Below are positions 47,279 through 58,908 of a stretch of DNA of 64,000 nucleotides, piece after piece. Numbering within the stretch: the stretch's first letter is position 1; every line of letters starts with the position of its first letter. Source of the stretch: Lepisosteus oculatus. Taxonomy: Eukaryota; Chordata; Actinopteri; Semionotiformes; Lepisosteidae. A program made the position numbers and the translations under genes. The notes below the pieces were generated by a model. That model saw nothing but the letters and a program-made list of their open reading frames with translations. It ran no database searches and was not told where the DNA came from. Where the stretch lies: the NCBI RefSeq assembly GCF_040954835.1, contig NC_090708.1, positions 29,028,001 through 29,092,000 on the forward strand, given 5' to 3'.

Positions 47279-47470
47279 TCAATTCAATTCAATTCAATTC
47301 AAGGTGTTTTATTTGCATGACAGATGGGTACAAGCAGTGTTGGGTATGTATATTGTAACGCTTACTGCCGACAGGCACTGTGTAAAAGCCGGCGTACCAG
47401 AGCAGCGCACTGAGGGAGCGTCTGCATTTATAACTTAGTTTTTAAAATTAGTCAAGCAATATGAAGCATC
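47279..47470 (-). repeat. LINE-tail-bearing repeat (partner 51221-51365)
   Basis: An (AATTC)n run joins AAGGTGTTTTATTTGCATGA; on the minus strand this is a LINE-like 3' tail with a GAATT microsatellite. The adjacent ATTTATAACTTAGTTTTTAA stretch is also shared with 51.3 kb. Confidence 0.55.
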
Positions 47471-47569
47471 TCCTTTTACTTTTAAGTCCCTTAAATACAT
47501 TGAGCACAGCTTTCTCACCACTTAAGATTGCTTTTGATACCATCCTTACAAGGGAAATCTTCTGCCCCT

Positions 47570-47865
47570 TATGCAAAACCAAACCCTCCTCCCATCCCAG
47601 TTTACCCTCTTTATCATCCTCAAAATCTACCTCGATTTTCAACTTAAAGCATTACTGCTTACTGGGTTTTTGAGGGGGAGGTGTCTTTCGCTGGAAATCT
47701 CGCCTGCCTCCACTACTCAACCCCCTCCCTCCCGGAGTGCTGGCTGTGATGAATTAAACCGGTCTCACAGGTATTCAAAGTAGGAAGTACAGTGTTAAGT
47801 GGTAGCTGGGCTACTCCCTCAATAGAATCGCTTTAACATGCTAATGCGTTGGTTTAACAGTACGC
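47570..47865 (-). repeat. Inverted repeat arm (partner 42945-43230)
   Basis: Reverse-complement counterpart of 42945-43230, including the GCGTTGGTTTAACAGT end. Confidence 0.75.
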
Positions 47866-47934
47866 TGGGCAAACGTTCCGAGGTCAAATTCTTCCAGCAC
47901 GGGGGTACCTTTAAAGCAGAGACGACGGCACCGA

Positions 47935-48070
47935 AATATTTTGGCGCGCCTTCTCTTTAAAGCCCTGGCCAAATATGAAGACAGTACGTACAGTTATAAT
48001 TCAAACGGAATTAAAAACTACACATCCCAGTTACCATGGTGGTGCTTGTGATCATTGCGTTTAACCAATG
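47935..48070. promoter_or_regulatory. Promoter-like cluster of E2F, ZNF143 and CCAAT motifs
   Basis: TTTTGGCGCGCC at 47939-47950 fits the E2F site, ACTACACATCCCAG at 48017-48030 fits the ZNF143/Staf site (ACTACAnnTCCCA), and CCAAT is at 48065-48069. The three within 135 bp are typical of a housekeeping-type promoter, but no exon was recognised on either side. Confidence 0.35.
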
Positions 48071-48079
48071 AAACAGGGT

Positions 48080-50650
48080 GAAAAATCAGTCACATGACTT
48101 TGGGGCAGAAATAAATTCATCCAGTCTTTCTGCTCAAAGGAAAAAAAAAGTTGTGACAGATAACTAAAAGCAACAAACCCTTGCAAGGTTATTAAACACT
48201 TTATAATTTTAAAGTGCACAATCTCTGAAGTTCCCTTTAACTTCACAATAACCTATAGTCATTACAGAGTGTGGAACGGTCCTGGTACTGCCCTGATATA
48301 ATACTGAGCATACCTATCAAACAGAATTACCAACTGTCTGCCTGGTTTTTGTGCACTTGCTAGTTTCCAATAAATAAATATATAAAACTATTGTTTATAG
48401 ATTTGAGAGAACAAGTGTAGGTTTTAATGATATACAGTATGTGTATGTGAGAATTTTTATATGCTGTACACAATCCTTTGCCAGTAATTAATAATAAATT
48501 ATTGTTATAGTTCTGTCACTTGCAAAAGTGAAAGTTGAAAAAGATGTCTGGCACTTGTGTGAAGTACTTACAGTATGAGTGTAGTACAATGTCTGAGGTA
48601 GGCATGAACGACTCAGCCATTGTGTTACCAAATTATGGAATTTGTTTTGTTCTTAAAGGGTCGCTTTCATAAAGATATGTTGCAGATGAAGAGCTCTTCC
48701 TTGCTCAAATGACAGGAGCGGTAAACTATGAGCTCTACTTGCCACTTACAATACCAACAGTACGAGCTAACTTTAGTAGTGACATTTTCATGGATCTTTT
48801 TAACAATAAAATTTACAACATCAGACTTCAGACACAATTAAACAGGCCTCAAAAAAGTCTGGTACAAACATTTTCAGCATGGAATAAACCGTTACTTTAA
48901 TGGTGTAAACCTTAAATGGATTCATATTCTCAATAAGATTTGGTGCTCAGTAACATGACTTAGAAAATGACAGAAGACATACGTCTCATGCTATTTTTCA
49001 TAATCGTAAACTCCTTAAGGCAGTTACATTTTCTCTGTTCTGACCTGGAGTTACAGAGAAATTAAAATTCTAATAAGAGATTTGTAATGAGGAAAGTCAT
49101 ACCAATCACTCATACCAGGATTTGCAATTACAATACAAATACTTTCTTTCTGTACGTGTTTATTTTGCAGTTTGAGTCTATGGCATTCCTTTGGGGGTCT
49201 ATACTCCAAGGCATGACTTTTTTATGGGAACATGACATTTTTTTAAAGTCTTTTAATGCAAGCTTCATATAAACCCTTAGCAGTGGTTACTGTCTGGAGT
49301 AGGTACTTGAATGGCACAGATTCATTGAAATGATTCAATTTCTTTTGAAAATATTTGGGATAATACATATTCCAGAAATCATAGCCGTTGAATTAGACAG
49401 AAATTAATTTCTCTCAGGGTGTATTTAACCCCTCATGGATGGCATTGTATGAAATGAGTTTGTAGTTCCCCATTTGCCTCTATTATGAGATGCTGTGGAC
49501 ACTATTTTATACATTTTAGGAGTGTCCATAGGAAGGTATGTTCTAGAAAGAGTGAACTTCTGTTTTGCCATTATTTTTAATAGGGACGTTACATGTTTAC
49601 ACTTGGTGCTCCTACTAGAGGAGAGGATATGATTAATCTAGGCTTATCACAGAAACTGAAACACATCTGGTTGGTGAGTCTACTGTGGGTAAAATGTTAC
49701 TGGTACCGCATGTTGTAAAGCTCAGTATTTTCTCTCTTGGCCTGACTTTTTTTAATGTCTGAGTGTTAGAATCTATGTTGTTGCTGGTAAGGGAACGGTA
49801 GGTGCTGTGATTGACACAGTCAAAGCCTTGTACAGAGATACCATTGTAGCTGTTTGACAGTATTTTAGATGCCCTTAGTTAAAAGCATGGGAGGAAGTAC
49901 TGCCAAGGGGAGGGGGGGGAGCAAAATTTTTTCTTTGAGTTTGTGAGGTTATTTTTTGTTATATTGTGTTTCAGAAAGGAAGAAAATAAAATTTACTGTA
50001 TGATAAAAAGAGAAAGAGCTGGAGTAGATCCTCAGATCAGTTTGCTACCAGCAATCAAACAAAAAAAATGGAAAGAATTGTCTCCTCCTGATTAGAACCT
50101 TTCTTACTGTCTTATAATTTATCAGGCTACCTTTTAATTTCCACTGAGAGAAGGAAGTCACTTGTCGTGCAGCTATTTTATTCTTCATTGCACAATATGC
50201 TCTAAGTTCGCAAATGAAACATGAATACTCAAGAATACGATTAACATGAATGTATAAACATCCAAACTATACTTTATCACATTTAATTATTGGGTTAGCT
50301 TTTTATTGAGCCGAAATGTTATAAATGTGTGAACGTCTGTAAAATGGAAATATTTATATTTTTCTCTTTTCTGTTACCTGCCTGACAGCATTTTGTATGC
50401 CATTCTGTATATTACTGGAAAATTCATGGGGGTAGTGGGACACAGTACTGCAAAGAGTCTCCTAAAGGGACAGAGCTATTAGTACTTATGTGTTTGAGTC
50501 TGGAGAATATAGTAAACTCTAAACATTAAGGGAATGCATGGAATCGGAAAATATAAATTGCATAGTACACAAGACTTAACTGGTTTTATTCTAGGAAAGC
50601 AGACAAGACTGAGTCATGGGACTCAGAGGATCCAAGGCTAGACTGAGTAT
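48080..50650. other. No gene recognised
   Basis: Looks mostly unique. Only short open frames are present, none with a recognisable domain. Confidence 0.35.
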
Positions 50651-50889
50651 AATAGGCTTCGGGCTTCTATTTTGACATCTACTGTAAATTACAGAAACGT
50701 TAAAAGTAAACAAAATAAAGTAACTAAAATGTGGTCTGAAATCACACCTTTAGACACCCCTTTTACTTCACTGGTGTCAGATATGAAAGGCAATAGTCTC
50801 CCGTTCTGTCTGCTGTGTGTTGCAGCAGAGGGACTCCCTGCAGCTGAAAGGGGCAGAGTAACTTGCATGCCCTCTAGTACAGTTTACAC

Positions 50890-51960
50890 ATGCACGACTT
50901 TAAAAGTTAGCAAGACAGGTTTCGATTCACATTAGCTGGGGAGCCTTGTTAAAAAAACTAATGATAATGTAACATGCCACTGTTTGTTCATAAACAAAGT
51001 TATACTGAGATTTCCTTACGCGATTAAAAAATAAATAAATAAATATTTGATTCTCCTGCGGAACACATTCCATAAGAATCAGCGGTTTTACAGTATATAT
51101 CGCCTTTAAAGGTGGCTTCTCAAAACGCTTTACGGGATAAAAACAACCAGAACAGCAGCAAGTATCTTATTTGCCTTGAGTCCTGTCTACAGTATCTGTC
51201 CCCCTACCCCCCTCTCTCCCTCAATTCAATTCAATTCAAGGTGTTTTATTTGCATGACAGATGGGTACAATTCTTGTTGGGAATGTATACTTTGATATTT
51301 ACACCCGGCGCGGCACCGAGGGAGTGTCTGTATTTATAACTTAGTTTTTAAAATTAGTCAAGCAATATGAAGCATCTCCTTTTACTTTTAAGTCCCTTAA
51401 ATACATCGAGCACAACTTTCAAACCATCTTACACAAAGCAGAAACTTTCCGATGACTCACAGTTCAAGTGGAAAGATTACAGATTTTAATCGTCTTTAAT
51501 TTTGTCTTTAATTTTGCCTGTGGAGTGTATCTTATTAAGCTCTAAATTGCATTTTGAGCGCGGTTTTTGACTTTTTTAAATTGCATTTTGGGCGCGGACA
51601 GCACATACAAGGGTTAATGAACTGCGCCAAGAAATTTAAAATAGTATTCTTTAGGTGTGAGGGTAGGAGTGGACCGCAGCAGGCATAATCAGCAAACCAG
51701 GAAAAAAAAGAACAGGACAGGTGAGATGTGTATCCAGAAAGCGAGTGATCAGAAAAAGGAAATGGAAAACGCAGAAAAAGGAAACGCTTTACAGGATAAA
51801 AACAATAACAACAGTAGTGGCTGGGCAAACAATTTTTTTTATCGAAATACAAAATGAGATACTGTATAATGATGTGCATGAACAAAGGTATACTGCAATT
51901 TTCCTTAGATACGCGATTAATGCTTCGTAGGAGGAGGCGGTCTTTTCCTCTAGTCTAACA
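50890..51960. repeat. Mosaic of dispersed repeats
   Basis: 50890-50960 and 51590-51790 are inverted to 38.9-39.2 kb. 51010-51090 is inverted to 42395-42480. 51221-51425 is a direct copy of 47279-47480. Confidence 0.6.
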
Positions 51961-52139
51961 GTCTGTCCACAAACAAAACATTCCTGTTAAGAGGAATTGA
52001 AAAAAAAAACAATTTTGTCAATGAAAACCGGTGTGTGTGTCTCTCTCTGCTGGATGTCCCTCTCACAAACTGCTGAATGAATAAAATAATTTTATTGAAA
52101 ACGCGTTTGCGATTGTCTGGTATTTAATTTGGTCCCTTT

Positions 52140-53690
52140 TAACTGTTTTTCGATCTACTGTATTGCTTTGAGATGCCACTTTTAAAGGCGATATGTAAAA
52201 TAAAGTTTTTTATTATTGTGTAGGGAAAACCGGTCCAGGGACGCCAAATATGTAAGAAAAGTGGCTCTATGAAGGCACCAGTTCTGTAGGGTTTGGGCAT
52301 TTACTGAGACAATTATTAATTGTAGCAGTAAATCACAAAGTTGATTCTTTTGATGGCTTTAGAATCCAACCATGCGATATAACTCAAACAACGCGCACAC
52401 ACAGGTACTAATACACGAGGATACATTTATTAATACATAGAATATGCATGTAAATCTAACCGATCTTATCGTGAGGGTTATCAGAATACAAAAGATATAT
52501 ATTCGGTCAGTTACAAAGAGTTACACATCAAGAGGACATACGTTCAGTATATCATTCATTAAGACCGTTTCGTAAAGTGAACTTGGTTACAACTTCTACA
52601 TTAGATAATCAAACAAGTACATAACTCTTAGGAATTAAATTGATATCAACTGGTTGGGATAACAATTGAATTCTCGAGCTGTAATGCATTGAAGTTGAAT
52701 ACTCATCCAATTTTTGGGGATTCAGATCTCCTGCGGGCACAAAGAAACAGTTGCAGGCTGTTGCTGTCCAATCCGCGCTCTCTGGCTCGGTGCCAGGCTG
52801 TGCTGTGCGGCTTGCGACGGTGCGCTGCTGATGCTCACTGTTGGCTTTAACTAGCAAAGTTTGTGCACAGGAGAAAAGATGACTGTGGGTCCCAGCAAGT
52901 CAGGAAGAGGACCGGTTCGTTCCTGATGAAGAGCTAGTTCTGAATAGTAATTCAGCTGTCCACAGTTCCGACCTGTTCACGAGGCCTGCTGCTGGTTACT
53001 CTCTGGCAACCTCCACTCTAGACTCTTAGAACAAAGGAAAGTTCTGGCACTCGGACACACTGGCCGTTCCGTGGTTGTCCGGGCTGAGTCTCAGGATGGT
53101 CAGGAGGCGCGCTGCGAGAATGTCCTGCCCTTGGGATTCTCCTTTGAATTCCCTTTAGAATTGTTGAATCTGAATCTGAATCTCAATCTGAATCTGAATC
53201 TCTCTGTGTTGCCTGTTTTTACCTGGAGGAACTTCAGCTCGTTGATTGGCTGAAAGTTCCATGGGCATCAGAGTCCCACGTGGGTTACTCGGCCCTACCA
53301 GTCCCTGATTGGTTGATCAAGGTGAGATATGAGTCACTTAGTCCTGACACTTAGTAATGCAGTCCAGATGTCCAACTGGCACTCCCTAGACAGATAGGCA
53401 CCAATGGATGACCATTGATCATGATAGCCAGGCTTAGCTAAGTGCATCCCCCTTTGGGAGCTGTCCTTATCAAAAGAAAACATCTTGCATGAATGGTTTC
53501 TCTGTGGCTGCACCACAGAGATGAACAGAGAACTGGGGCCTCATTTGGGAAGCTCAGAAACACTTAATTCTGCCTTATTATTAAGCCTCGCCGCTACAAT
53601 TGTTATAGAGAAACATGATCAGATTTTCCCTGGTTCAGAAAAAAGATCTAAAGTGCTATACATAACTTTCTTAATTCGATGTATTTAAAG
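52140..53690 (-). mobile_element. L2-like LINE tail hosting solo LTR
   Basis: Flanks 52140-52218 (TTTGAGATGCCACTTTTAAA.. tail) and 53599-53680 (ACATGATCAGATTTTCCCTG) together match the LINE relic at 40040-40160 in the opposite order of strand. Confidence 0.65.
52219..53598 (-). mobile_element. Complete solo LTR, copy 2
   Basis: A 1380-bp minus-strand LTR from TGTAGCGGCGAGG to TTTTCCCTACA, flanked by the 4-bp duplication ATTG as written on the plus strand (52215-52218 and 53599-53602). It is inserted in an L2-like LINE relic; the same sequence without the insert is at 40040-40160. It is very similar to copy 1 throughout. An internal hexamer array (TGAATC units, 53165-53203) is longer here than in the other copies. 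Confidence 0.85.
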
Positions 53691-53899
53691 CAGTGAACTA
53701 CTGTAGGTGTCACATAACATTCAGAAATACAATCACATATTTGACAAATAAAAACGATTACAATCTAATCCTTCCACGTTTGATCCCAAAATCCCAAGAA
53801 ATATAAATCTTGACGGGTAGAAAGCTATGCTGAAAGTTTATTAAGATACTTAGAAGACAAAGATACTGTATCAATTTATGTTGCATTAGCCTGATTATG

Positions 53900-55195
53900 T
53901 TTAAAAAACACACATAATTAAACACGCGTTTGCGATTTAAATCATAACACGATTTAAATCAATATAAATGTTTATATTGTAACGCATACTGTCCAGCCTC
54001 CATTTCTCTATAAAAATTTACTCTGTTGCACACACACACAATAGAAGCAGGAACCGCTGCCAGAAGGGAAGAAGGTGACTATTCATTGTTATCAAAAATG
54101 ACTTCGAATCGATCATGTTGCGATATTTTGAAATATAAAAGTCAATTGATTGTCCATAATATCGCTATTCTATTTTTTAGAAGAAATGTTTGTTAAAAGA
54201 AAAGTCCAGCACCAGCTGGATTCGAACACACAACCTGCCAGCTGTTAGTCACACACATAGACCAGTAGGCTACAAGACAGCTCGCATAAACAGGCAGGCG
54301 AAACAGCCCTACACAGCCCTGTCGCAGCACACGAATATAATCATAACGTTATTAAATTCTTTAGATACGCGATTCCATATTATATTCCCTTTTAATCAAA
54401 TTCTAAAAGTATGCTTGTTGACTCCGGTATCACGTTAGTTAAAGACTTCGAAGCTTAAAATGTTTAGGGAGAAATGGAATACTGGCTTTGTATGTTTTTC
54501 TTTAAAGTACCAAGACCAGCTATATACTGTATGATTATGTTCCAAAATTAATATCGTTTATGGCCTTCACACACGTTACAGTATGCACCTATTCTTTTTA
54601 TGCTCAGCTACTAAGATTTCCCTTCAGTGGTAAAATTAGATATGAATATTCAATACTTAAAAGGGCACAGTTAAGACATTAATTATACATATACATACTG
54701 TATACAGTATAGTTTGCTTACGGTAATATGTTTATGTTCCTAAATCAATCTCTTTTATGAGCATGTGAAAGGCATGGTGAATCACTGTACTTTGCATGAT
54801 TGGAAACAAATGCGTGATTGGGAAATGCTGTGGTGTTACTTTTACAAAGACGGTCAATGAAAAAAAGAATGTTGACCATTGCAATACTTTGAGTTTACAC
54901 TTACAGCTTGTCCAAGGTCATTCATTATTAATACTATTAGTAATATCTTCGTTAAAGACTGATGGCCACAGCTCAAACATGAGAGGTTGAGCTTTATTAG
55001 CTCCATCTTGCGGAAATTCCGGATACTATTATTTTGCTTGTCGTATTATAGGAGAATTTACGATAACTCCCGGTATTTACCGGTAACTCGCGGTATTAAC
55101 CGGTAGCTTGCGGTAGACTGCGTACAGCGTACCGGAAAATAATGCGGTATCGCCCGCGCATTTTGAATGGCTGCATCTGTATGTATAGCAAACCA
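53900..55195 (-). repeat. Inverted repeat arm (partner 43610-46205), without Tc1
   Basis: Contains the uninterrupted site GTTATCAAAAATGACTTCG, the reverse of the Tc1 target. It includes the tRNA-like segment (54205-54285). Confidence 0.75.
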
Positions 55196-55317
55196 GCACG
55201 TCTTTTTTCTCCAATCAGAGGGGTGTCAGATGGTGTCAGCCAATCACCATTCTGAAGCCCTACCATAATCTCTGGTATGGGGAGACCCCAGAATTCTGTC
55301 CCATAGTTTAGACAGAT

Positions 55318-55360
55318 GATAGATACTTTTATTGATCCCGTGAGGGAAATAAAGTAAATC
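55318..55360 (-). repeat. LINE 3' tail
   Basis: GATAGATACTTTTATTGATC with CCGTGAGGGAAAT is the reverse of a widespread fish LINE 3' end (ATCAATAAAGTATCTATC). No body was recognised. Confidence 0.5.
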
Positions 55361-55786
55361 ATTTTCATTTTAGGAAATTATTAAACGCTCGGTTAAAAGC
55401 AAAGGAGATTGTCTGTTATACTGGACATAAAAACAAGAGTTCACTGGCATTATATCCTAGAAGACACAGACCAGGAGAATGCCCGCAGCGTAAAAGAAAA
55501 TGCCTGATGAACTAGGGATTGGACAGTTTCCAAGTGCTTGTACAATCGATGGAAATGTTCAAATAAATGTGCAAAAGAAATAAACAAAATAATCAGTTAT
55601 TTCTTTATCATATTGGCTAGCTAATGTCCTCTCTTTGCTAGTTAGTGGCTGTGTTTCTGCGTTGTGTAGCAACGGGTGACTGTTCTCAGGCGGAAGATGT
55701 AAACAGCTTAATTTCCGTGTTAAATAATTTTTAAAAATTAAAATTCATTCTATACAGCAATCACATATTTGGGTACCATTTCATAA

Positions 55787-55975
55787 AACTTTCATGCTTA
55801 AAATGTTTAGGGAGAAATGGAAGACTGGTGTGTATTTTTTCTTTAAACTATCAAGACCAGCCAGTTTTACACACAGTACAGTTTATGTACATACAGTAAT
55901 GTTTATGTTCCTAAATTAATATTGTTTATGACCTTCAGATGCGTTATGCTCCTCTTCTTTTTATGCTCAGCTAAA
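55787..55975 (+). repeat. Partial third copy of the inverted-repeat family
   Basis: AAAATGTTTAGGGAGAAATG, CAAGACCAGCCAG and CTTTTTATGCTCAGCTA repeat 54455-54620 in the same orientation. Confidence 0.65.
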
Positions 55976-56109
55976 ACGGATCAGGACTAAGGGAACGGAT
56001 TACGGACTGTATTAGGAAGACAGTTATTGGAAGAAACGCCACGGATCTGAGGACAGTAAAGTGTGGTGTAAGCACTACCTTCGTTTACATAAACTATCCT
56101 CCGGCGACA

Positions 56110-56480
56110 CCACAATTGACTGAACCATGAATTATGTGTTTTATTAGCACATCCTGGAGCAGAAAGTCAGGCCATCCATTTGTCAGGCTTAAGTGTGTCA
56201 TGCACTAAAACAATAATCTTAAACATACCAGCAGATTTACAATGGAATCATTGAGAAAAAGCAATTTTGCATTTTGTATTGGACCAGTCTAAGTCAGGAC
56301 CTATATTTAATTGAAATATTGTGGCAGGAACTGAAACTAACTGCTCATGCAAGAAAACCCTGAATGTCACTGATTTAAAGAAGCTCTGTAAGGAAAAATA
56401 GACCAAAGGTGCTAAAGGTCGATGAAAGAAACTGCTAAATTGTACAGGAAATGTGTAAATAAAGTCAATGCTGCTCAAGG
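56110..56480 (+). pseudogene. Decayed Tc1-like transposase, C-terminal half
   Basis: The region is alignable with the transposase from the second catalytic Asp onward: ACAATAATCTTAAACATACC corresponds to the DNDPKHT box, AGTCAGGACCTATATTTAAT to SPDLNPI, and GTGGCAGGAACTGAAA to LWQELK. Several stops and shifts are present. It belongs to a different Tc1 subfamily than the intact copy at 44.4 kb. Confidence 0.65.
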
Positions 56481-56639
56481 AGAAAATACCACCTATTGAA
56501 TCTAACGATTCACTTTTTGTAAATTAAATAATCCAAATACACCTTTTGCATTTGTGGTATAGTTAAATCTTTATGTTTTATTAATGCCTTTCTGTCATGG
56601 TCCTCATCCCTCCTTAAGCGGGCGCTCCGAACTTTTTGT

Positions 56640-57290
56640 ATTTTAGTTTCATTATTATGTGCACATGTGTCCTATTTTCCCGTCACTTTGGGGTATCCGG
56701 GCTTCAGGGCTCGGTATTGGAAGATGGATGCCACAATGCCTGCCTATCCCCTCAAGGGTAGCCAAAGGGCAGGTCTTATTCCCCTGTGTCCTGACCATCT
56801 AGGTCTGAGGCTTGGAGCACCTGGCTCCGTTATGATTTTAACTTCCTTCCTTATCTTTCTCGTCCCCGTTCCTGTGTCTGTTTGGATGGATCTCCCGGCA
56901 ATAGTTTGGACAGCTTCCTGGTTTCCCCTTCAGGATTGTTTTGGACATGTTCACCTGTGCCTCGCCCCCCGAGCACCGGAACACTCCCGTCACACCCCCC
57001 TGTCAGTCATCCCATCCTGATCCTTCTGTGTGTTCCTGTTGTCCTTCTCCAGTCTCTTCTGGATTTTACTGTCTGCATAGGGTCCTAAATGCACACTAAA
57101 TGGGAGTCTGAACCGGCTCCCGTTACAGAATACCAAGCTACAACATAGACCCCGCGGTCTATTTTAGTTTCATTATTACGTGCACCTCTCTCTTATTTCC
57201 TGTCACTACTTAAGTTTGGCGTCTCTGGGCTTCAGGGCTCGGTATTGAAAGACGGACACCACAAGGCCTGCCTAGCCCTCGGGCTGTTGT
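56640..57290 (+). repeat. Short-range duplicated segment
   Basis: 56640-56745 and 57155-57275 share TTTTAGTTTCATTATTA, GGGCTTCAGGGCTCGGTATT and ACCACAA.GCCTGCCTA. No gene assigned. Confidence 0.55.
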
Positions 57291-57299
57291 CTGTCACAA

Positions 57300-58855
57300 T
57301 TCTTTAGCTATGGTACATAAATTTGTTTTCTCTGTGAATAGTATATATGCTTTGTTTTTGCTAAAATTAAAGTTTTTGAAACTGCCAGATGTATGTACTT
57401 TATATCCCCGAAGTTATTGTTAATCATGTGACAAAAGTGATCTGTTCATATTCATGAAAATACTGTCTTTTAAAGCTGACAATTAAATTAAGCAAATAAC
57501 TATTTTTATTGTTTTATTATAATTAATATTAATTGTATGTTTGTTTTTAAATTGCTCAGATTGGAAAATAACAAAATATATAGTGCTTTTAATTATTTTG
57601 GTTGACAAAGCCAGCCATTTTGCACTAGCAGCCTCACTGCATTGCAGATAAGGCAGAGAACTGAGAAATTCTTTCACCATCCGAATTACAGAAAAAAGGC
57701 ATTCAGATAGTTAAGCCCCAGTGTGGATTATAGCAACTGCACTGCGTTTAACACCTCTGCTTTTTCAAATGCTGCCATGGGATCTTTTGACCCAGCAGAG
57801 AGGACCTATAATTGAGACGTCAGTGCCTCTTACAGTCAGTGCCACAGCCGGTGACATAGTAGTCACAATGCTGGGGTATTGGTCTGGAAATTATGATGTT
57901 GTACCTGGTCTGGAAGAACACTAAATAGTGATTCCCCAACACCACTTATAGCAGCAACTATTATTCCTTTGTAGGAATACAAGAAGTCCCAGCATTATTC
58001 AGTGACATTTTGAAATAAGTTCACAGATGTACCCCTTGAGAGCAAAGCAGAAATATTAATGTATCTTTGCCTATACCACTCTGAAGCACTTCTGAACTTC
58101 CAACAACTTCATACACAAGATATAATCTCAAAATACACAGTACAGAATATAAAAGGAATATAATATATGAAAAGATCTACACAGAGAAATACTCCGATGC
58201 GCAATTGTCAGAGAATGTCACACTCTTTCTAGACAACTAAATACGAACATGTCACTGACCTAGTTGAACAATGGGTATCTTACCTTATTTAAATAGACAT
58301 AAGAAACAATATCTAGATGTATTCTACACCTTAGATGTTTCCAAGCCCAGTTCTGACCAGAACCAGAATCAGCTTTGATTAGCTTCTGAGATCTGCCACA
58401 ACCAGGCTACAAGCTGGCAAAAATAAAGATTTCATAATTCACAAAAACTGCAATTTTTAAGTTGACAAAGTTATTAAAGGTTTCCTTTACCATTATAAAT
58501 GTTTTCTTATTTCGAATAAATTCATACACAATTGTCCAAGTAATCCATTTTTAAGAACATACAATATGTTTCTGCAGCTGGCTGTTTGCTGCCCTGGTGA
58601 TGTACGAGTCTTGCTTACATAGCAAGGTGCATAAGTGACATTAGCATTGCCTGATCAGGTCTGCAGTTGCTGCTCACTGTCACTATGGCCTAAGATGTTG
58701 TTAAAGTGTTCCTCCCCTTACCATTACTGTTATCATTTCACTTCAAAGGAACCAATCAGCCTTGTGATGTCCACCATTGGGCAACTGCAAGTTGCTGTAC
58801 TCTAGTGTACTCAGACTTCAGAACCTCAGAGTTAACGAGGTTGGGGAGGACTTCA
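57300..58855. other. Region upstream of plus-strand NITR-like gene
   Basis: No repeat or gene was recognised. It includes CCAAT at about 58751, about 105 bases above the proposed start codon; no TATA box at a standard distance was evident. Confidence 0.35.
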
Positions 58856-58856
58856 G

Positions 58857-58908
58857 ATGAGATCACCAGCAATGGCAATCCTCAGTTTTCTTATTTTTTT
58901 CTTCAAAG
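58857..58908 (+). CDS. NITR-like (plus) exon 1: signal peptide
   Basis: MRSPAMAILSFLIFFFK plus a split Gly codon; donor AAAG|GTAGAA, phase 1. The upstream of two in-frame ATGs was chosen because it gives a normal signal-peptide length. Confidence 0.6.

Noticed and set aside
56667-57020. 117-codon plus-strand frame
   Set aside because: Lies in a locally duplicated, Pro-rich low-complexity translation without recognisable domain; the duplicate copy does not keep the frame.
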